Shown here in pieces: positions 18,991 through 27,369 of a stretch of 64,000 nucleotides of DNA (the first letter of the stretch is position 1; each line of letters opens with the position of its first letter). Location of the stretch: positions 62,001 through 126,000 of the forward strand of contig NZ_JAGIZB010000004.1 of NCBI RefSeq assembly GCF_017813395.1, in the 5' to 3' direction. The notes beneath the pieces are model-generated. The model was not told where the DNA came from, ran no database searches, and was given only the letters and a program-made list of their open reading frames with translations. The position numbers and the translations under genes are program-made. Source of the DNA: Pararoseomonas baculiformis. Lineage in GTDB: Bacteria > Pseudomonadota > Alphaproteobacteria > Acetobacterales > Acetobacteraceae.

Positions 18991-20193
18991 TCAGAGACCC
19001 AGGAAGGCCTTGGCGATGATGTTGCGCTGGATCTCGTTGGAGCCGCCGTAAATCGAGACCTTGCGGTAGTTGAAATAGAGCGGCGCGGCCGCATCCGCCC
19101 ATTCCGGCGAGACAGCAGGCTCGTTCCAGCCCTCGGGCTGCTCATGGTCCGGCGCGGGCAGCGAATAGGGGCCGGCGACCTCCAGCAGCAGCTCGGTCGT
19201 GGCCTGCTGCAACTCCGATCCCCTGATCTTCAGGATGGAGGATGCGGGATCGGGCTTGTCAGCATGGCGGTGCCGCTGGTTGGCCACCACGCGCATCTGC
19301 GTGATCTCCAGCGCCTTCAGCCCGACCTCGATCTCCGCCACCCGCCGGCGGAAATCCGTGTCTTCCCAAAGGGTGCGCCCACCGGCCTCCGTCTCGCGCG
19401 CCAGGCGCTTGGCGCGGGCCAGGCGCTGCTTGGAAAGGCCGATGCGCGCGATTCCCGTGCGCTCATTGGCCAGCAGGAACTTGGCATAGTCCCAGCCTTT
19501 GTTTTCCTCCCCCACGAGGTTCTCGGCGGGGACTTCCACCTCGTCGAAGAAGACCTCGTTCACCTCATGCGCGCCATCGATGGTTATGACGGGACGCACG
19601 GTGATGCCGGGCGACTTCATGTCGATCAGCAGGAAGGAGATGCCCTTCTGCTTCTTCGCCTCGCGGTCGGTGCGGACCAGGCAGAAGATCCAGTCCGCAT
19701 GCTGTCCCAGCGTCGTCCACGCCTTCTGGCCGGAGACGATGTACTTGCCGTCCTTCTTCTCCGCCCGCGTCTTGAGGGAGGCGAGGTCGGAGCCGGCGCC
19801 GGGCTCGGAGAAGCCCTGGCACCACCAGATGTCGAGATTGGCGGTGGCGGGCAGGAAGCGGCGCTTCTGCTCCTCGGAGCCGAAGGCAGCGATCACCGGG
19901 CCGACCATGAAGACGTTGAACTGCAGCGGCAGCGGCACGGCGGCGCGCTGCAACTCCTCGGTGTAGATGTAGCGCTGCACCGCGGACCAGTCCTTGCCGC
20001 CCCAGGCCACCGGCCAGTTCGGCGTGGCCAGCCCGGCCTCGTTCAGGATGCGCTGGGAGGTGACGATGTCATCCTTCCCCAGGTGCCGGCCTTCCGCGAC
20101 CTTCTGGCGGATGCCGGCCGGGATCTTCTCCCGGAAGAAGCGGCGGAGATCGTCGCGGAACGCGATCTCCTCGGGCGTGAAGCGGAGTTCCAT
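18991..20193 (-). CDS. Acyl-CoA dehydrogenase
   Basis: 400 residues. [20 protein letters not shown] opens the helical domain; [19 protein letters not shown] is the FAD/substrate signature; [12 protein letters not shown] follows. The C-terminus ends [20 protein letters not shown], where the position of the classical catalytic Glu (IYEG) is Gly, so the base must lie elsewhere, as in isovaleryl-type or FadE-type enzymes. It oxidises an acyl-CoA to an enoyl-CoA. Located between the thiolase and the second dehydrogenase with gaps of about 10 bases, it is clearly part of one transcript. Confidence 0.92.
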   Translation of the reverse strand: MELRFTPEEIAFRDDLRRFFREKIPAGIRQKVAEGRHLGKDDIVTSQRILNEAGLATPNWPVAWGGKDWSAVQRYIYTEELQRAAVPLPLQFNVFMVGPVIAAFGSEEQKRRFLPATANLDIWWCQGFSEPGAGSDLASLKTRAEKKDGKYIVSGQKAWTTLGQHADWIFCLVRTDREAKKQKGISFLLIDMKSPGITVRPVITIDGAHEVNEVFFDEVEVPAENLVGEENKGWDYAKFLLANERTGIARIGLSKQRLARAKRLARETEAGGRTLWEDTDFRRRVAEIEVGLKALEITQMRVVANQRHRHADKPDPASSILKIRGSELQQATTELLLEVAGPYSLPAPDHEQPEGWNEPAVSPEWADAAAPLYFNYRKVSIYGGSNEIQRNIIAKAFLGL

Positions 20194-20203
20194 CGGGGCC
20201 TCC

Positions 20204-21382
20204 TCAGACGATCTCGATCAGGCCGGCCGCACCCTGGCCACCCGCGACGCACATGGTCACCACCGCATATCTGGCACCGCGGCGGCGGCCTTCCAGCACG
20301 GCGTGGCCAACCAGCCGTGCGCCGCTCATCCCGAAGGGATGGCCGATGGAGATGGCGCCGCCATTCACGTTCACTTTGGCCGGGTCGATGCCCAGCTTGT
20401 CCCGGCAATAGATGGACTGGGAGGCGAAGGCCTCGTTCAGCTCCCACAGGTCGATATCGTCCACCTTCAGCCCATGGCGGGCCAGCAGGCGCGGCACGGC
20501 GAAGACGGGGCCGATGCCCATCTCCTCCGGCTCACAGCCAGCAGTGGCATAGCCGCGGAAGATGGCAAGCGGGGCGAGGCCACGGCGCGCGGCCTCCTCG
20601 GCGGACATCAGCACGCTGGCACTGGCGCCGTCGGAGAGCTGGCTGGCATTGCCGGCGGTGACGAACTTGCCCTCCTTCACCGGCTTCAGCTTGGAGAGAC
20701 CCTCCATCGAGGTGTCGGGGCGGTTGCCCTCGTCCCTGGACAGGGTGACGGTCTCCTCGCGGGTCTCGCCGGTCGCCTTGTCCGTCACCTTCATCACGGC
20801 GGTGAAGGGCACGATCTCGTCATCGAAGCGGCGGGCCTGCTGCGCGGCGGCGGTGCGGCGCTGGCTCTCCAGCGAGAACTCGTCCTGCGCCTCGCGCGAG
20901 ACGCCGTAGCGCTCCGCCACCAGGTCGGCCGTGTCGATCATCGCGTCGTAGATGCTGGGCTTGTTCTCTTCCAGCCAGGCGTTCCGGTAGCGGTTCCGGT
21001 TCACCGTGGGCTGGACGAGGGAGATGGACTCCACGCCGCCGGCGATGGTGACGGGCACCTTGTCCACGATGATGCGCTTGGCGGCATGGGCAATCGCCTC
21101 CAGGCCGGAAGCGCAGAAGCGGCTGACCGTCACGCCGGCGGAGGAGACCGGGATTCCTGCACGGATCGCGGCGTGCCGGGCCACGTTGCCGCCCGTCGCG
21201 CCCTCGGGATAGCCGCAGCCGAAGATCACCTCCTCGACACCCTCGGGCTCGAGCTTCGCGCGCTCCATCACGGCGGCGATGGTGTGGGCGGCCATGTCCG
21301 CGCCATGGGTGTTGTTCAGCGCACCGCGATGCGCCTTGCCGATCGGCGTGCGCGCGGTGGAGACGATGACGGCGTCGGTCAT
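20204..21382 (-). CDS. Thiolase (acetyl-CoA acyltransferase)
   Basis: 392 residues. The nucleophilic Cys90 lies in [11 protein letters not shown], the GHPFG histidine in [17 protein letters not shown], and Cys378 in [11 protein letters not shown], so the full Cys-His-Cys catalytic set is present. It cleaves 3-ketoacyl-CoA with CoA to acetyl-CoA and a shortened acyl-CoA. The ATG overlaps the stop of the CoA ligase (ATGA at 21379-21382). No enoyl-CoA hydratase or 3-hydroxyacyl-CoA dehydrogenase lies in the operon, so those steps must be supplied from elsewhere. Confidence 0.95.
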   Translation of the reverse strand: MTDAVIVSTARTPIGKAHRGALNNTHGADMAAHTIAAVMERAKLEPEGVEEVIFGCGYPEGATGGNVARHAAIRAGIPVSSAGVTVSRFCASGLEAIAHAAKRIIVDKVPVTIAGGVESISLVQPTVNRNRYRNAWLEENKPSIYDAMIDTADLVAERYGVSREAQDEFSLESQRRTAAAQQARRFDDEIVPFTAVMKVTDKATGETREETVTLSRDEGNRPDTSMEGLSKLKPVKEGKFVTAGNASQLSDGASASVLMSAEEAARRGLAPLAIFRGYATAGCEPEEMGIGPVFAVPRLLARHGLKVDDIDLWELNEAFASQSIYCRDKLGIDPAKVNVNGGAISIGHPFGMSGARLVGHAVLEGRRRGARYAVVTMCVAGGQGAAGLIEIV

Positions 21383-23103
21383 GGGTTGGAACCCTCCTGT
21401 GCGGCGGCCTCGGCGCGGGCGCGCTCCTCGGCGACCAGGGTGCTGGCCAGCAGCTTGCCGGCGGGGGAACGGGGAAGGGAGTCGCGCAGTTCCAGCGCGG
21501 CGGGCATCTCGTGCCGCCCCACGCGGTCCCGCAGGAAGGCCTTCAGCGCATCCAGCGTCATCTCCGGCGCGCCGGGGCGCAGGGTGACGAAGGCCTTGGC
21601 GGACTGGCCCCTGTAGGGATCGGGAATGCCGATCACGATCACCTCCGCCACATCCGGATGCTCGTGGATCGCGGCCTCGATCGCGGCGGGATACACGTTG
21701 AACCCGCCGGAGATGATCATGTTCTTGCGCCGGTCCATGAGGAAGAACATGCCGTCCTCCTCCATGCGGCCAATATCGCCGGTGAGGAACCAACCGTCGC
21801 GGAAGGTCGCCTCGGTCTCGGCGGGCTGGTTCCAGTAGCCGGCAAACACGCTGGGGCCGCGGATGGCGATCTCCCCCACCTCGCCCGGCGGCAGCGGCCG
21901 GGCGGGATCCTCCATGGAGACGATGCGCAGATCCACGCCGGGCAGCGGCAGGCCGATGATGCCGGGGCGCGGCGTGGCGACCACCGGAACCCGCGTGCCG
22001 GCCGGGCCGGTTTCCGTCATGCCCCACCCGATCCGCAGGCGCTGGCCGAGAAGGCTTTCCACCCTGGCCGCCACCTCGAAGGGCAGCGGCGCCCCGCCGG
22101 AAATGCAGGCCCGCAGGGAGGAAAGATCGAAGGCCGCCGCGCCGGGATGGTTGAGCAGCGCGATCCAGATAGTGGGCACGCCGGAGAGCACGGTCACGCG
22201 CCGCCCCTCGATATCGCGCAGCGTCGTCTCCGCATCGAAGCGCGGGCGGAGCAGGATCTCGTTGCCATCGGCCAGGTGGCGAAGCAGCACGGTGGTCAGC
22301 GCGTAGATATGGAACAGCGGGAGCACGGCCAGCACGCGCTGCTCGCCCGCCACCAGCACGCCGCCGTCATTCCAGTTCTGGTAGATGCTCACCGCCGCGG
22401 TGAGATTGCCATGGGTGAGCATCGCGCCTTTCGGCATACCCGTGGTGCCGCCCGTATATTGCAGCAGGGCGACATCATCGGGCGAAACCCGGGGCCAGGA
22501 AGCAGGCGGTTCGGCGGAGAGGGCGGAGAGACGCAGGAAGCGGGCATCGGGCTCCACGCCCCCGTCGGCTTCGCCGGAGAGCCAGGCCGCGTCCTCGCCC
22601 AGCAGCACCCGCTCCACCGCGCCGGTTTCCAGCAGGTCCAGGGCGGCTGCCGGAAGGCCGGGCAGGTCGGTGGTGACCAGCAGCCGCGCGCCACTGTCCC
22701 GCAGCTTGTGCTGAAGGACCCGCTTCGCATCCAGCGGGCTCAGATGCACCACCCGTGCACCGATCCGCGCCAGGGCAAGGAAGCAGACAGGGTGCCAGGG
22801 CGTGTTCGGCAGCAGCAGCCCAACGGCCTGGCCCTGCCCCAGGCCAAGGCCCATCAGGCCGGCCGCGAGGCGCTCGACCGCTGCCCCAAGCTCCGAATAG
22901 CTGATCTGGCGGCCACGATACTCCAGGGCCGGCTTCGCGCCCCAGCGGGCGACGGCCCGATCGAGCAGCCCGCCCAGGGTTCCACGCTCCAGCGGCGCGT
23001 CCCAACGGCATCCTTCCGGATAGGAGGCGATCCAGGGCCGGGACAGCCTTCCGGCCAGATCCGACGCCCCGTCGATCTCGGCTGCCGATGCCGGCTGCGT
23101 CAC
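21379..23103 (-). CDS. AMP-dependent acyl-CoA synthetase/ligase
   Basis: 574 residues from the GTG at 23103, which has a GAGAGG site a few bases upstream. The frame is open further, but longer starts would run through the operator at 23132-23146. The ATP-binding P-loop YTGGTTGMPKGA lies at 216-227. GWGMTETGP, the hinge region YWNQPAETEATFRDGWFLTGDIG, and a C-terminal GKLLASTLV lysine loop complete an ANL-family ligase. It activates a carboxylic acid to its CoA thioester, the first step for the dehydrogenases and thiolase downstream. Chain length or aromatic preference is not evident. Confidence 0.92.
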   Translation of the reverse strand: MTQPASAAEIDGASDLAGRLSRPWIASYPEGCRWDAPLERGTLGGLLDRAVARWGAKPALEYRGRQISYSELGAAVERLAAGLMGLGLGQGQAVGLLLPNTPWHPVCFLALARIGARVVHLSPLDAKRVLQHKLRDSGARLLVTTDLPGLPAAALDLLETGAVERVLLGEDAAWLSGEADGGVEPDARFLRLSALSAEPPASWPRVSPDDVALLQYTGGTTGMPKGAMLTHGNLTAAVSIYQNWNDGGVLVAGEQRVLAVLPLFHIYALTTVLLRHLADGNEILLRPRFDAETTLRDIEGRRVTVLSGVPTIWIALLNHPGAAAFDLSSLRACISGGAPLPFEVAARVESLLGQRLRIGWGMTETGPAGTRVPVVATPRPGIIGLPLPGVDLRIVSMEDPARPLPPGEVGEIAIRGPSVFAGYWNQPAETEATFRDGWFLTGDIGRMEEDGMFFLMDRRKNMIISGGFNVYPAAIEAAIHEHPDVAEVIVIGIPDPYRGQSAKAFVTLRPGAPEMTLDALKAFLRDRVGRHEMPAALELRDSLPRSPAGKLLASTLVAEERARAEAAAQEGSNP

Positions 23104-23131
23104 GCGTTCCCTCTCCGTGGCTGCTTCCAAT

Positions 23132-23151
23132 TTCCGCATTGCGGAATTATG
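23132..23151 (-). promoter_or_regulatory. Palindromic operator overlapping the CoA-ligase operon promoter
   Basis: TTCCGCATTGCGGAA (23132-23146) is a perfect 15-base palindrome around one central base, a form typical of IclR-family operators. Its right edge shares a base with a -10-like hexamer, CATAAT on the minus strand (23146-23151, five of six matches). Transcription of the ligase operon would begin inside the palindrome, so a bound regulator would block it. The divergent IclR gene starts 74 bases away. Confidence 0.6.
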
Positions 23152-23219
23152 TTCTGCGTTCTTGGCCCTCATATCGGCCAGGCCTGGAACCCGGTCAAGC
23201 CGGGACAAAGGGAGGAAGA

Positions 23220-24044
23220 ATGCGGAAACGGGCGGCCGCCCCTTTGGAGGCGGGCGAGGACCGGCAATTCGTCACCGCCATCGCGCGGGGCTTCGAGATC
23301 CTGCATGCCTTCGAGGCGGAAGACCCGATCCTGGGAAACCAGGAACTCGCCGAGCGGACAGGGCTGCCGCGCGCCACCGTCTCCCGCCTCACCTATACCC
23401 TGACCCGCCTGGGCTATCTCACTTACCTCCCACGCTTCGGGAAATACCAGCTGGGGCTCGGTGTCGTGCCGCTTGGGCAACTTGCCCTGGCGAATATGGG
23501 CATCCGCCGCCTGGCCGCGCCACTGATGCGGCACCTGGCGGGCGAGACGAACGCCTCCGTCTCGCTCGGCCGGCGGGATGGCCTCTCCATGCTCTATGTC
23601 GAGCATGTATCCCCCCGCACGGCGGTGGCCGTGCAGCTGGAAATCGGTTCGCGGGTGCCGATCGGTCTGACCGCCATGGGACGCGCCTATTACGCCGCCT
23701 CGCCCGAGGCAGAGCGGAGAAGCCTGGATGATGCCCTGGCTGCCCGTTATCCACAGGACTGGCCGCGTATCCAGCAAAGCCTGGCGGAGGGCTGTGCCAT
23801 GCGGGCGGCGCACGGCTTCACCCTTTCGGCCGGGGATTGGACGCCCACCGTCCATGCCGCCGGTGCCGCCGTCACCCTCCCCGGCGGCGAGGTTTTCGCC
23901 CTGAACTGCGGCGCACCGGCCTTCATGCTGGAGCATGAGCGCCTGGTGGCCGAGGTCGGTCCCAGGCTGGCTGCCGTGGCCCGCCGCATCGAATCCCTTG
24001 CCAGCGGCCCGGGACGCGCCACCAATGGCAGGATGGAGAGTTGA
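23220..24044 (+). CDS. IclR family transcriptional regulator
   Basis: 274 residues. The N-terminal winged helix (residues about 17-80) contains NQELAERTGLPRATVSRLTYTLTRLGYL. The C-terminal effector domain contains IGLTAMGRAYYAA and SAGDWTPTVHAAGAAV followed by FALNCGAP. The ATG at 23220 has GGGAGGAAGA directly upstream. Being divergent from the acyl-CoA ligase operon with an IclR-type palindrome in the shared region, it probably represses that operon until a pathway acid or CoA ester binds. Autoregulation is likely but not shown. Confidence 0.93.
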   Translation: MRKRAAAPLEAGEDRQFVTAIARGFEILHAFEAEDPILGNQELAERTGLPRATVSRLTYTLTRLGYLTYLPRFGKYQLGLGVVPLGQLALANMGIRRLAAPLMRHLAGETNASVSLGRRDGLSMLYVEHVSPRTAVAVQLEIGSRVPIGLTAMGRAYYAASPEAERRSLDDALAARYPQDWPRIQQSLAEGCAMRAAHGFTLSAGDWTPTVHAAGAAVTLPGGEVFALNCGAPAFMLEHERLVAEVGPRLAAVARRIESLASGPGRATNGRMES

Positions 24045-24214
24045 AGGAACCGGGCGGAAGCCCCATCTTCGGAAAGCCGCCTGTCCGGCTTCAGGCCCAG
24101 CCCGGCTGTTTTCCGCCCTTCTCGAAGCCCCGCCCATGCCGCGCCCCCGCGGAATGGCAACAGGACTTGCCCTGCGGCGCGGATACGCAGCCCGCCGACA
24201 TCACGAGGTTCAAC

Positions 24215-24406
24215 GTGTCCCATAGCAAGACGAAGCCCGAGGCCGCCAACCCGGCGGAAGCCGCGGCGCTCGAGGAAACCATCGCCTATCTGGCAAAGCG
24301 GCACCGCGTGTCGCAGGCCATCGTGCGGGAGATCGCGCGCAAGCTCGGATCGGGCGAGCGCACGGCGATCGAGCGCGAGATCGCGCGCGGCAAGGCCCGG
24401 CGCTGA
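24215..24406 (+). CDS. Small helical protein of 63 residues, unknown
   Basis: GTG start with an ACGAGG site six bases upstream. The protein (63 residues) opens with a charged tail, MSHSKTKPEAANPAEAAALE, then forms two helices, ETIAYLAKRHRVSQAIVREI and ARKLGSGERTAIEREIARGK. The pattern AKRHRVSQAIVREIARKLGS weakly resembles the DUF3606 helix-turn-helix-like motif. It stands between the IclR gene and the sugar cluster, with 170 bases before it in which nothing clear is seen. Possible nucleic-acid binding; function not assigned. Confidence 0.5.
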   Translation: MSHSKTKPEAANPAEAAALEETIAYLAKRHRVSQAIVREIARKLGSGERTAIEREIARGKARR

Positions 24407-24422
24407 GCCGGGCCCTGCGGCC

Positions 24423-25409
24423 CTAGCGGCCGTAGATCCGGTCCAGCACCTCGGCCACGGTCACCAGCGCTTCGGCGGAAGGATCGAAGCGCGCGCCGCC
24501 TGCCAGGCGCGTGGCCCAATCCGCCGCGGCGCGGCCACCCCATTCATCCGGCGGGGTGGCCAGGACATCCCGCGCGGTGCCGCGGAAGCGTTCCGCCACG
24601 AAGTCGTAGAAAGAGCCATTCTGGTTCCGCAGCGCTGCCCCGCCGGCCTGGCCATGGAACTCGGCGGCGATCACCGCATCCTGTCCCGCATGCAGGTTCC
24701 AGGAGCATGCCAGGCGGAGCACGGTGCCGCCCTCCAGCTCGATCGTCGCGACCGCATAATCCTCCACGCGGTCCGCGCGGCCGGCCAGGGGCTCCCCACC
24801 GGCGAAGAGACGGCCCGAAACCCGTTCCACCTTCGGGAAGCCGAGCGCCCAGAGCGCCAGGTCCACGAGGTGGACGCCCAGATCCATGACGCAGCCGCCA
24901 CCCGACAGCACGGGGTCGCGGAACCACGGCTTGTCCGGGCCATAGGCGTTGTGGAAGACGAGATCGGCCGCATAGACGCGGCCCAGTTCGCCTGAAGCGA
25001 TGATCTCGCGGATGCGGCGCATGCCTTCGGTGAACCGGTAGGACAGATCGACGCCGAGCAGCCGGCCCGCGGCGCGCGCCGCCTGCACCGCCTCCCGCAC
25101 CTCCGCCGCCGTCCGCCCCAGGGGCTTCTGGCAGAACACCGCCACGCCCGCCTGCAGGGCCTGGATCGTCTGTGCCGCATGGAGCGCGCTGGGCGTCGCG
25201 ATGACCACCCCGTCCAGCCCCAGGGCGAGCATGTCCTCCAGGCTGCCGACCAGCCTCGCATCCGGCGCGAGGGCCTGCGCCTGCGCCGCCATTTCGGGCG
25301 AGGGATCGGCGATGGCGGCCGCCTCTACCGCGCCTGTCGCGAGGATCGCCTGCATCCGGTGCCGGCCGATCCAGCCGACGCCGAGGAAGCCGATTCGGGG
25401 CCGGTTCAT
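24423..25409 (-). CDS. Gfo/Idh/MocA family oxidoreductase
   Basis: 328 residues. The N-terminal NAD(P) Rossmann motif GFLGVGWIGRHR is at 7-18, and the catalytic-loop lysine occurs as CQKPLG (Lys95), a variant of EKP. The C-terminal domain includes SGGGCVMDLGVHLVDLALW with the expected Asp and His. Members oxidise or epimerise sugars and inositols. It is the last gene of the leftward arm of the sugar cluster and overlaps the preceding zinc-type dehydrogenase (ATGA at 25406-25409). With inositol-3-phosphate synthase in the same cluster, an inositol or a nucleotide-free sugar is a plausible substrate (inference). Confidence 0.9.
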   Translation of the reverse strand: MNRPRIGFLGVGWIGRHRMQAILATGAVEAAAIADPSPEMAAQAQALAPDARLVGSLEDMLALGLDGVVIATPSALHAAQTIQALQAGVAVFCQKPLGRTAAEVREAVQAARAAGRLLGVDLSYRFTEGMRRIREIIASGELGRVYAADLVFHNAYGPDKPWFRDPVLSGGGCVMDLGVHLVDLALWALGFPKVERVSGRLFAGGEPLAGRADRVEDYAVATIELEGGTVLRLACSWNLHAGQDAVIAAEFHGQAGGAALRNQNGSFYDFVAERFRGTARDVLATPPDEWGGRAAADWATRLAGGARFDPSAEALVTVAEVLDRIYGR

Positions 25410-26389
25410 TCGAAGCGCACCAGGGCCTTGAGGAAGCCATCCGGCCGGTCGCGCGTGGCATCCAGCGCCTCACCGAGGCGGTCCAGGCCGAATTCATGCG
25501 TCATCAGCGGCTTCGGGTCGAACCGCCCGGCCGCCACGGCCTCCACCGCCTCTCGGATTCCCTGCATGTAGATCTTCGGGTCACGCTCATGGGCGTTGAT
25601 CACGTCCAGCCCGCGCCAGTTCCACAGCCACATGTTCACCTGCCGCGGCCCGTCCTGGTGGTAGCCCGCCACGATCAGCCGGCCACGCTCCCTGCAGAGC
25701 TCGGCCGCGAGGTCGAGCGGCCACTGCTTGCCCACGGCCTCGATGACCACGTCGCAGAAGGTGCCGCCGGTCAGATCCTTCACGCGGGCGATGATGCCGT
25801 TGTGGTCCTCCATTGGGATCGTCTCGGCCGCGCCCATGTCGCGTGCGAGGTCGAGCGAGAAGGGGCGGCGGGAGATGGCGATGACGCGCGCCCCCGCCTC
25901 GGTCGCCAGCCGGGTGAGGATGGCGCCGAGAAAGCCGATGCCGATGATGGCGACGGTCTGCCCCGCCTCGATCCCGCTGCGGCGGAAGATGTTCATGGCG
26001 CAGCCCAGCGGCTCGCCCGGGAAGGGCTGGCCGGCCAGGCTGTCCGGCAGGCGCACCACGTTTCCCGCATCCGCGAGGTCGTATTCGGCATAGCCGCGAT
26101 AGGTCAGCGCGGCGACGCGATCGCCGATGGAGAGTCCCTGGACCCCCTCCCCCAGCCCATCCACCACGCCCCAGGCCTCATGGCCGAGATCACCGGGCTC
26201 GGTGGGGAACGTCATCCAGGCCGGGCCTGACCAGGGGGTGAGGTTGGAGGCGCAGACGCCGCAGCCTTCCAGGCGCAGCCGCACCTGGCCGGGCCCGGGC
26301 CGCGGGCGCGGCACCTCCTGCACCTCCACCTTGCCCGGACCGGTCAGCACCGCCGCGCGCATGCGATCCGGCGCGCTCGTCGCACTCAT
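25406..26389 (-). CDS. Zinc-type medium-chain alcohol/polyol dehydrogenase
   Basis: 327 residues. Catalytic-zinc ligands are suggested by GCGVCASN (Cys43, Cys46) and GHE (His70, Glu71). The structural-zinc lobe with four cysteines is absent, and the usual GRVCG context is altered. The NAD(P) motif is VAIIGIGFLGAIL. The region RPFSLDLARDMGAAETIPME fits sorbitol/threonine dehydrogenase-like members. It ends with RDRPDGFLKALVRFE. It lies between the GH gene (71-base gap) and the Gfo/Idh/MocA oxidoreductase, with which it overlaps by four bases. The two could perform successive oxidation and reduction of a sugar or inositol. Confidence 0.88.
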   Translation of the reverse strand: MSATSAPDRMRAAVLTGPGKVEVQEVPRPRPGPGQVRLRLEGCGVCASNLTPWSGPAWMTFPTEPGDLGHEAWGVVDGLGEGVQGLSIGDRVAALTYRGYAEYDLADAGNVVRLPDSLAGQPFPGEPLGCAMNIFRRSGIEAGQTVAIIGIGFLGAILTRLATEAGARVIAISRRPFSLDLARDMGAAETIPMEDHNGIIARVKDLTGGTFCDVVIEAVGKQWPLDLAAELCRERGRLIVAGYHQDGPRQVNMWLWNWRGLDVINAHERDPKIYMQGIREAVEAVAAGRFDPKPLMTHEFGLDRLGEALDATRDRPDGFLKALVRFE

Positions 26390-26460
26390 CCGTCTTTCCT
26401 CATGCCATGCGCCGCCAGCAGCATCAGGCTGCCGGCGGCCAACTCCGTCCGCCGCGGCGG

Positions 26461-27369
26461 TCAGGCCGCGATGCTGGCCTTCGCCGGCGCGTAGCGCCGG
26501 ATCATGGAGGCGCAGAAATCCGCGAATTCCTCCGGCACCTGCGGCGGGCTGGTGTGGTGGGGCGCGATGCCCCGATGCTCCGGCGTGAAGCAGAAGGTCA
26601 CGGTCACGTCGAAATCCGCCAGCGCTTCCATCTGGCGGTCGAACCAGTCCAGCGCATTCGGCCGGAAGCTGTCCGCCCAGGAGAGGCCGGTGCGGAGATA
26701 GGTGACGCCGAGGCGCTTCATCCACTTCACCGCGTCATAGAGGCGGTGGTCCTCGTAATGGAACCACTGGCACAGGCCCATATGCGGCGTGTGCTTCGCG
26801 AAATGCTCGATGGAAGGCTTCGGCGAGCCATCCTCGCGCAGCAGCCCCATGTAGAAGTGGCGGTAATAGGAGGAACCCTCCGCCTCCTTGTGGCGCGTCG
26901 TCGCGCCCCAGGCCTGCGGCAGGTCATAGAGGCTGTACCAGTGGATGCGCGGCGCCTTGCCGATCAGCAGCTCCGCCGTGCGGTCCACGCCCCAGGCCTG
27001 CACCTCCTCGGCCCCGAAGGTGGAGATGCCCACCTCCGTCACCCAGATCGGCTTGTTCGTGACGGCGCGGATCTCCTCGATCTTCTGCGGCCACTCGCCG
27101 ATCTTCCAGAGGTTCCAGTCGAGCGGGAAGCCGTGCACGGCCACCACGTCGATCTCCTCCATCACGCCCTGGCCGGTCAGGTTCTCGATGAAGGAGGGAT
27201 CGATGGGCGAGATGCCGCCGAGCACGCGCGGCAGGTGCGGGTTGGCCTCCTTGATGGCACGGCCCGCGAGCTTCGCGGTTTCGGCGAACTTCACCCAACC
27301 CGGATCGATCTCGGGGTCCCAATGGGACTTGTTGTTGGGCTCGTTCCAGATCATCGCGGCTTCGATCAC
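26461..27369 (-). CDS. Clan GH-A glycoside hydrolase-like protein, apparently circularly permuted
   Basis: 302 residues, GTG start overlapping the methyltransferase stop (GTGA). Residues 1-190 begin at strand beta4: MIWNEPNN carries the acid/base Glu10, and KPIWVTEVG (107-114) carries the nucleophile Glu112, followed by HWYSLYDL of strand beta8. Residues about 197-295 then look like the missing first part of the same barrel: GLCQWFHYED (beta1), GVTYLRTGLSWAD (beta2), VTVTFCFTPE (beta3) and helix FADFCASMIRRYA. In GH39/GH5-type enzymes that helix directly precedes the NEP strand. So beta1-beta3 appear moved to the C-terminus. There is no signal peptide; cytoplasmic action on a cluster product is likely. 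Substrate is unknown. Confidence 0.78.
   Translation of the reverse strand: MIEAAMIWNEPNNKSHWDPEIDPGWVKFAETAKLAGRAIKEANPHLPRVLGGISPIDPSFIENLTGQGVMEEIDVVAVHGFPLDWNLWKIGEWPQKIEEIRAVTNKPIWVTEVGISTFGAEEVQAWGVDRTAELLIGKAPRIHWYSLYDLPQAWGATTRHKEAEGSSYYRHFYMGLLREDGSPKPSIEHFAKHTPHMGLCQWFHYEDHRLYDAVKWMKRLGVTYLRTGLSWADSFRPNALDWFDRQMEALADFDVTVTFCFTPEHRGIAPHHTSPPQVPEEFADFCASMIRRYAPAKASIAA

Noticed and set aside
17827-20661. Plus-strand open frame of 944 codons
   Set aside because: It is antisense to the acyl-CoA dehydrogenases and thiolase. Its translation is His/Gly/Leu-rich and shows no motif.
23103-23208. Longer N-terminus for the CoA ligase
   Set aside because: The extension would read through the palindromic operator and the -10 box, and the GTG at 23103 has a good ribosome-binding site.
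26461-27369. Glycoside hydrolase as a simple N-terminal truncation
   Set aside because: The missing first strands are present at the C-terminus, so permutation explains the sequence better than loss.
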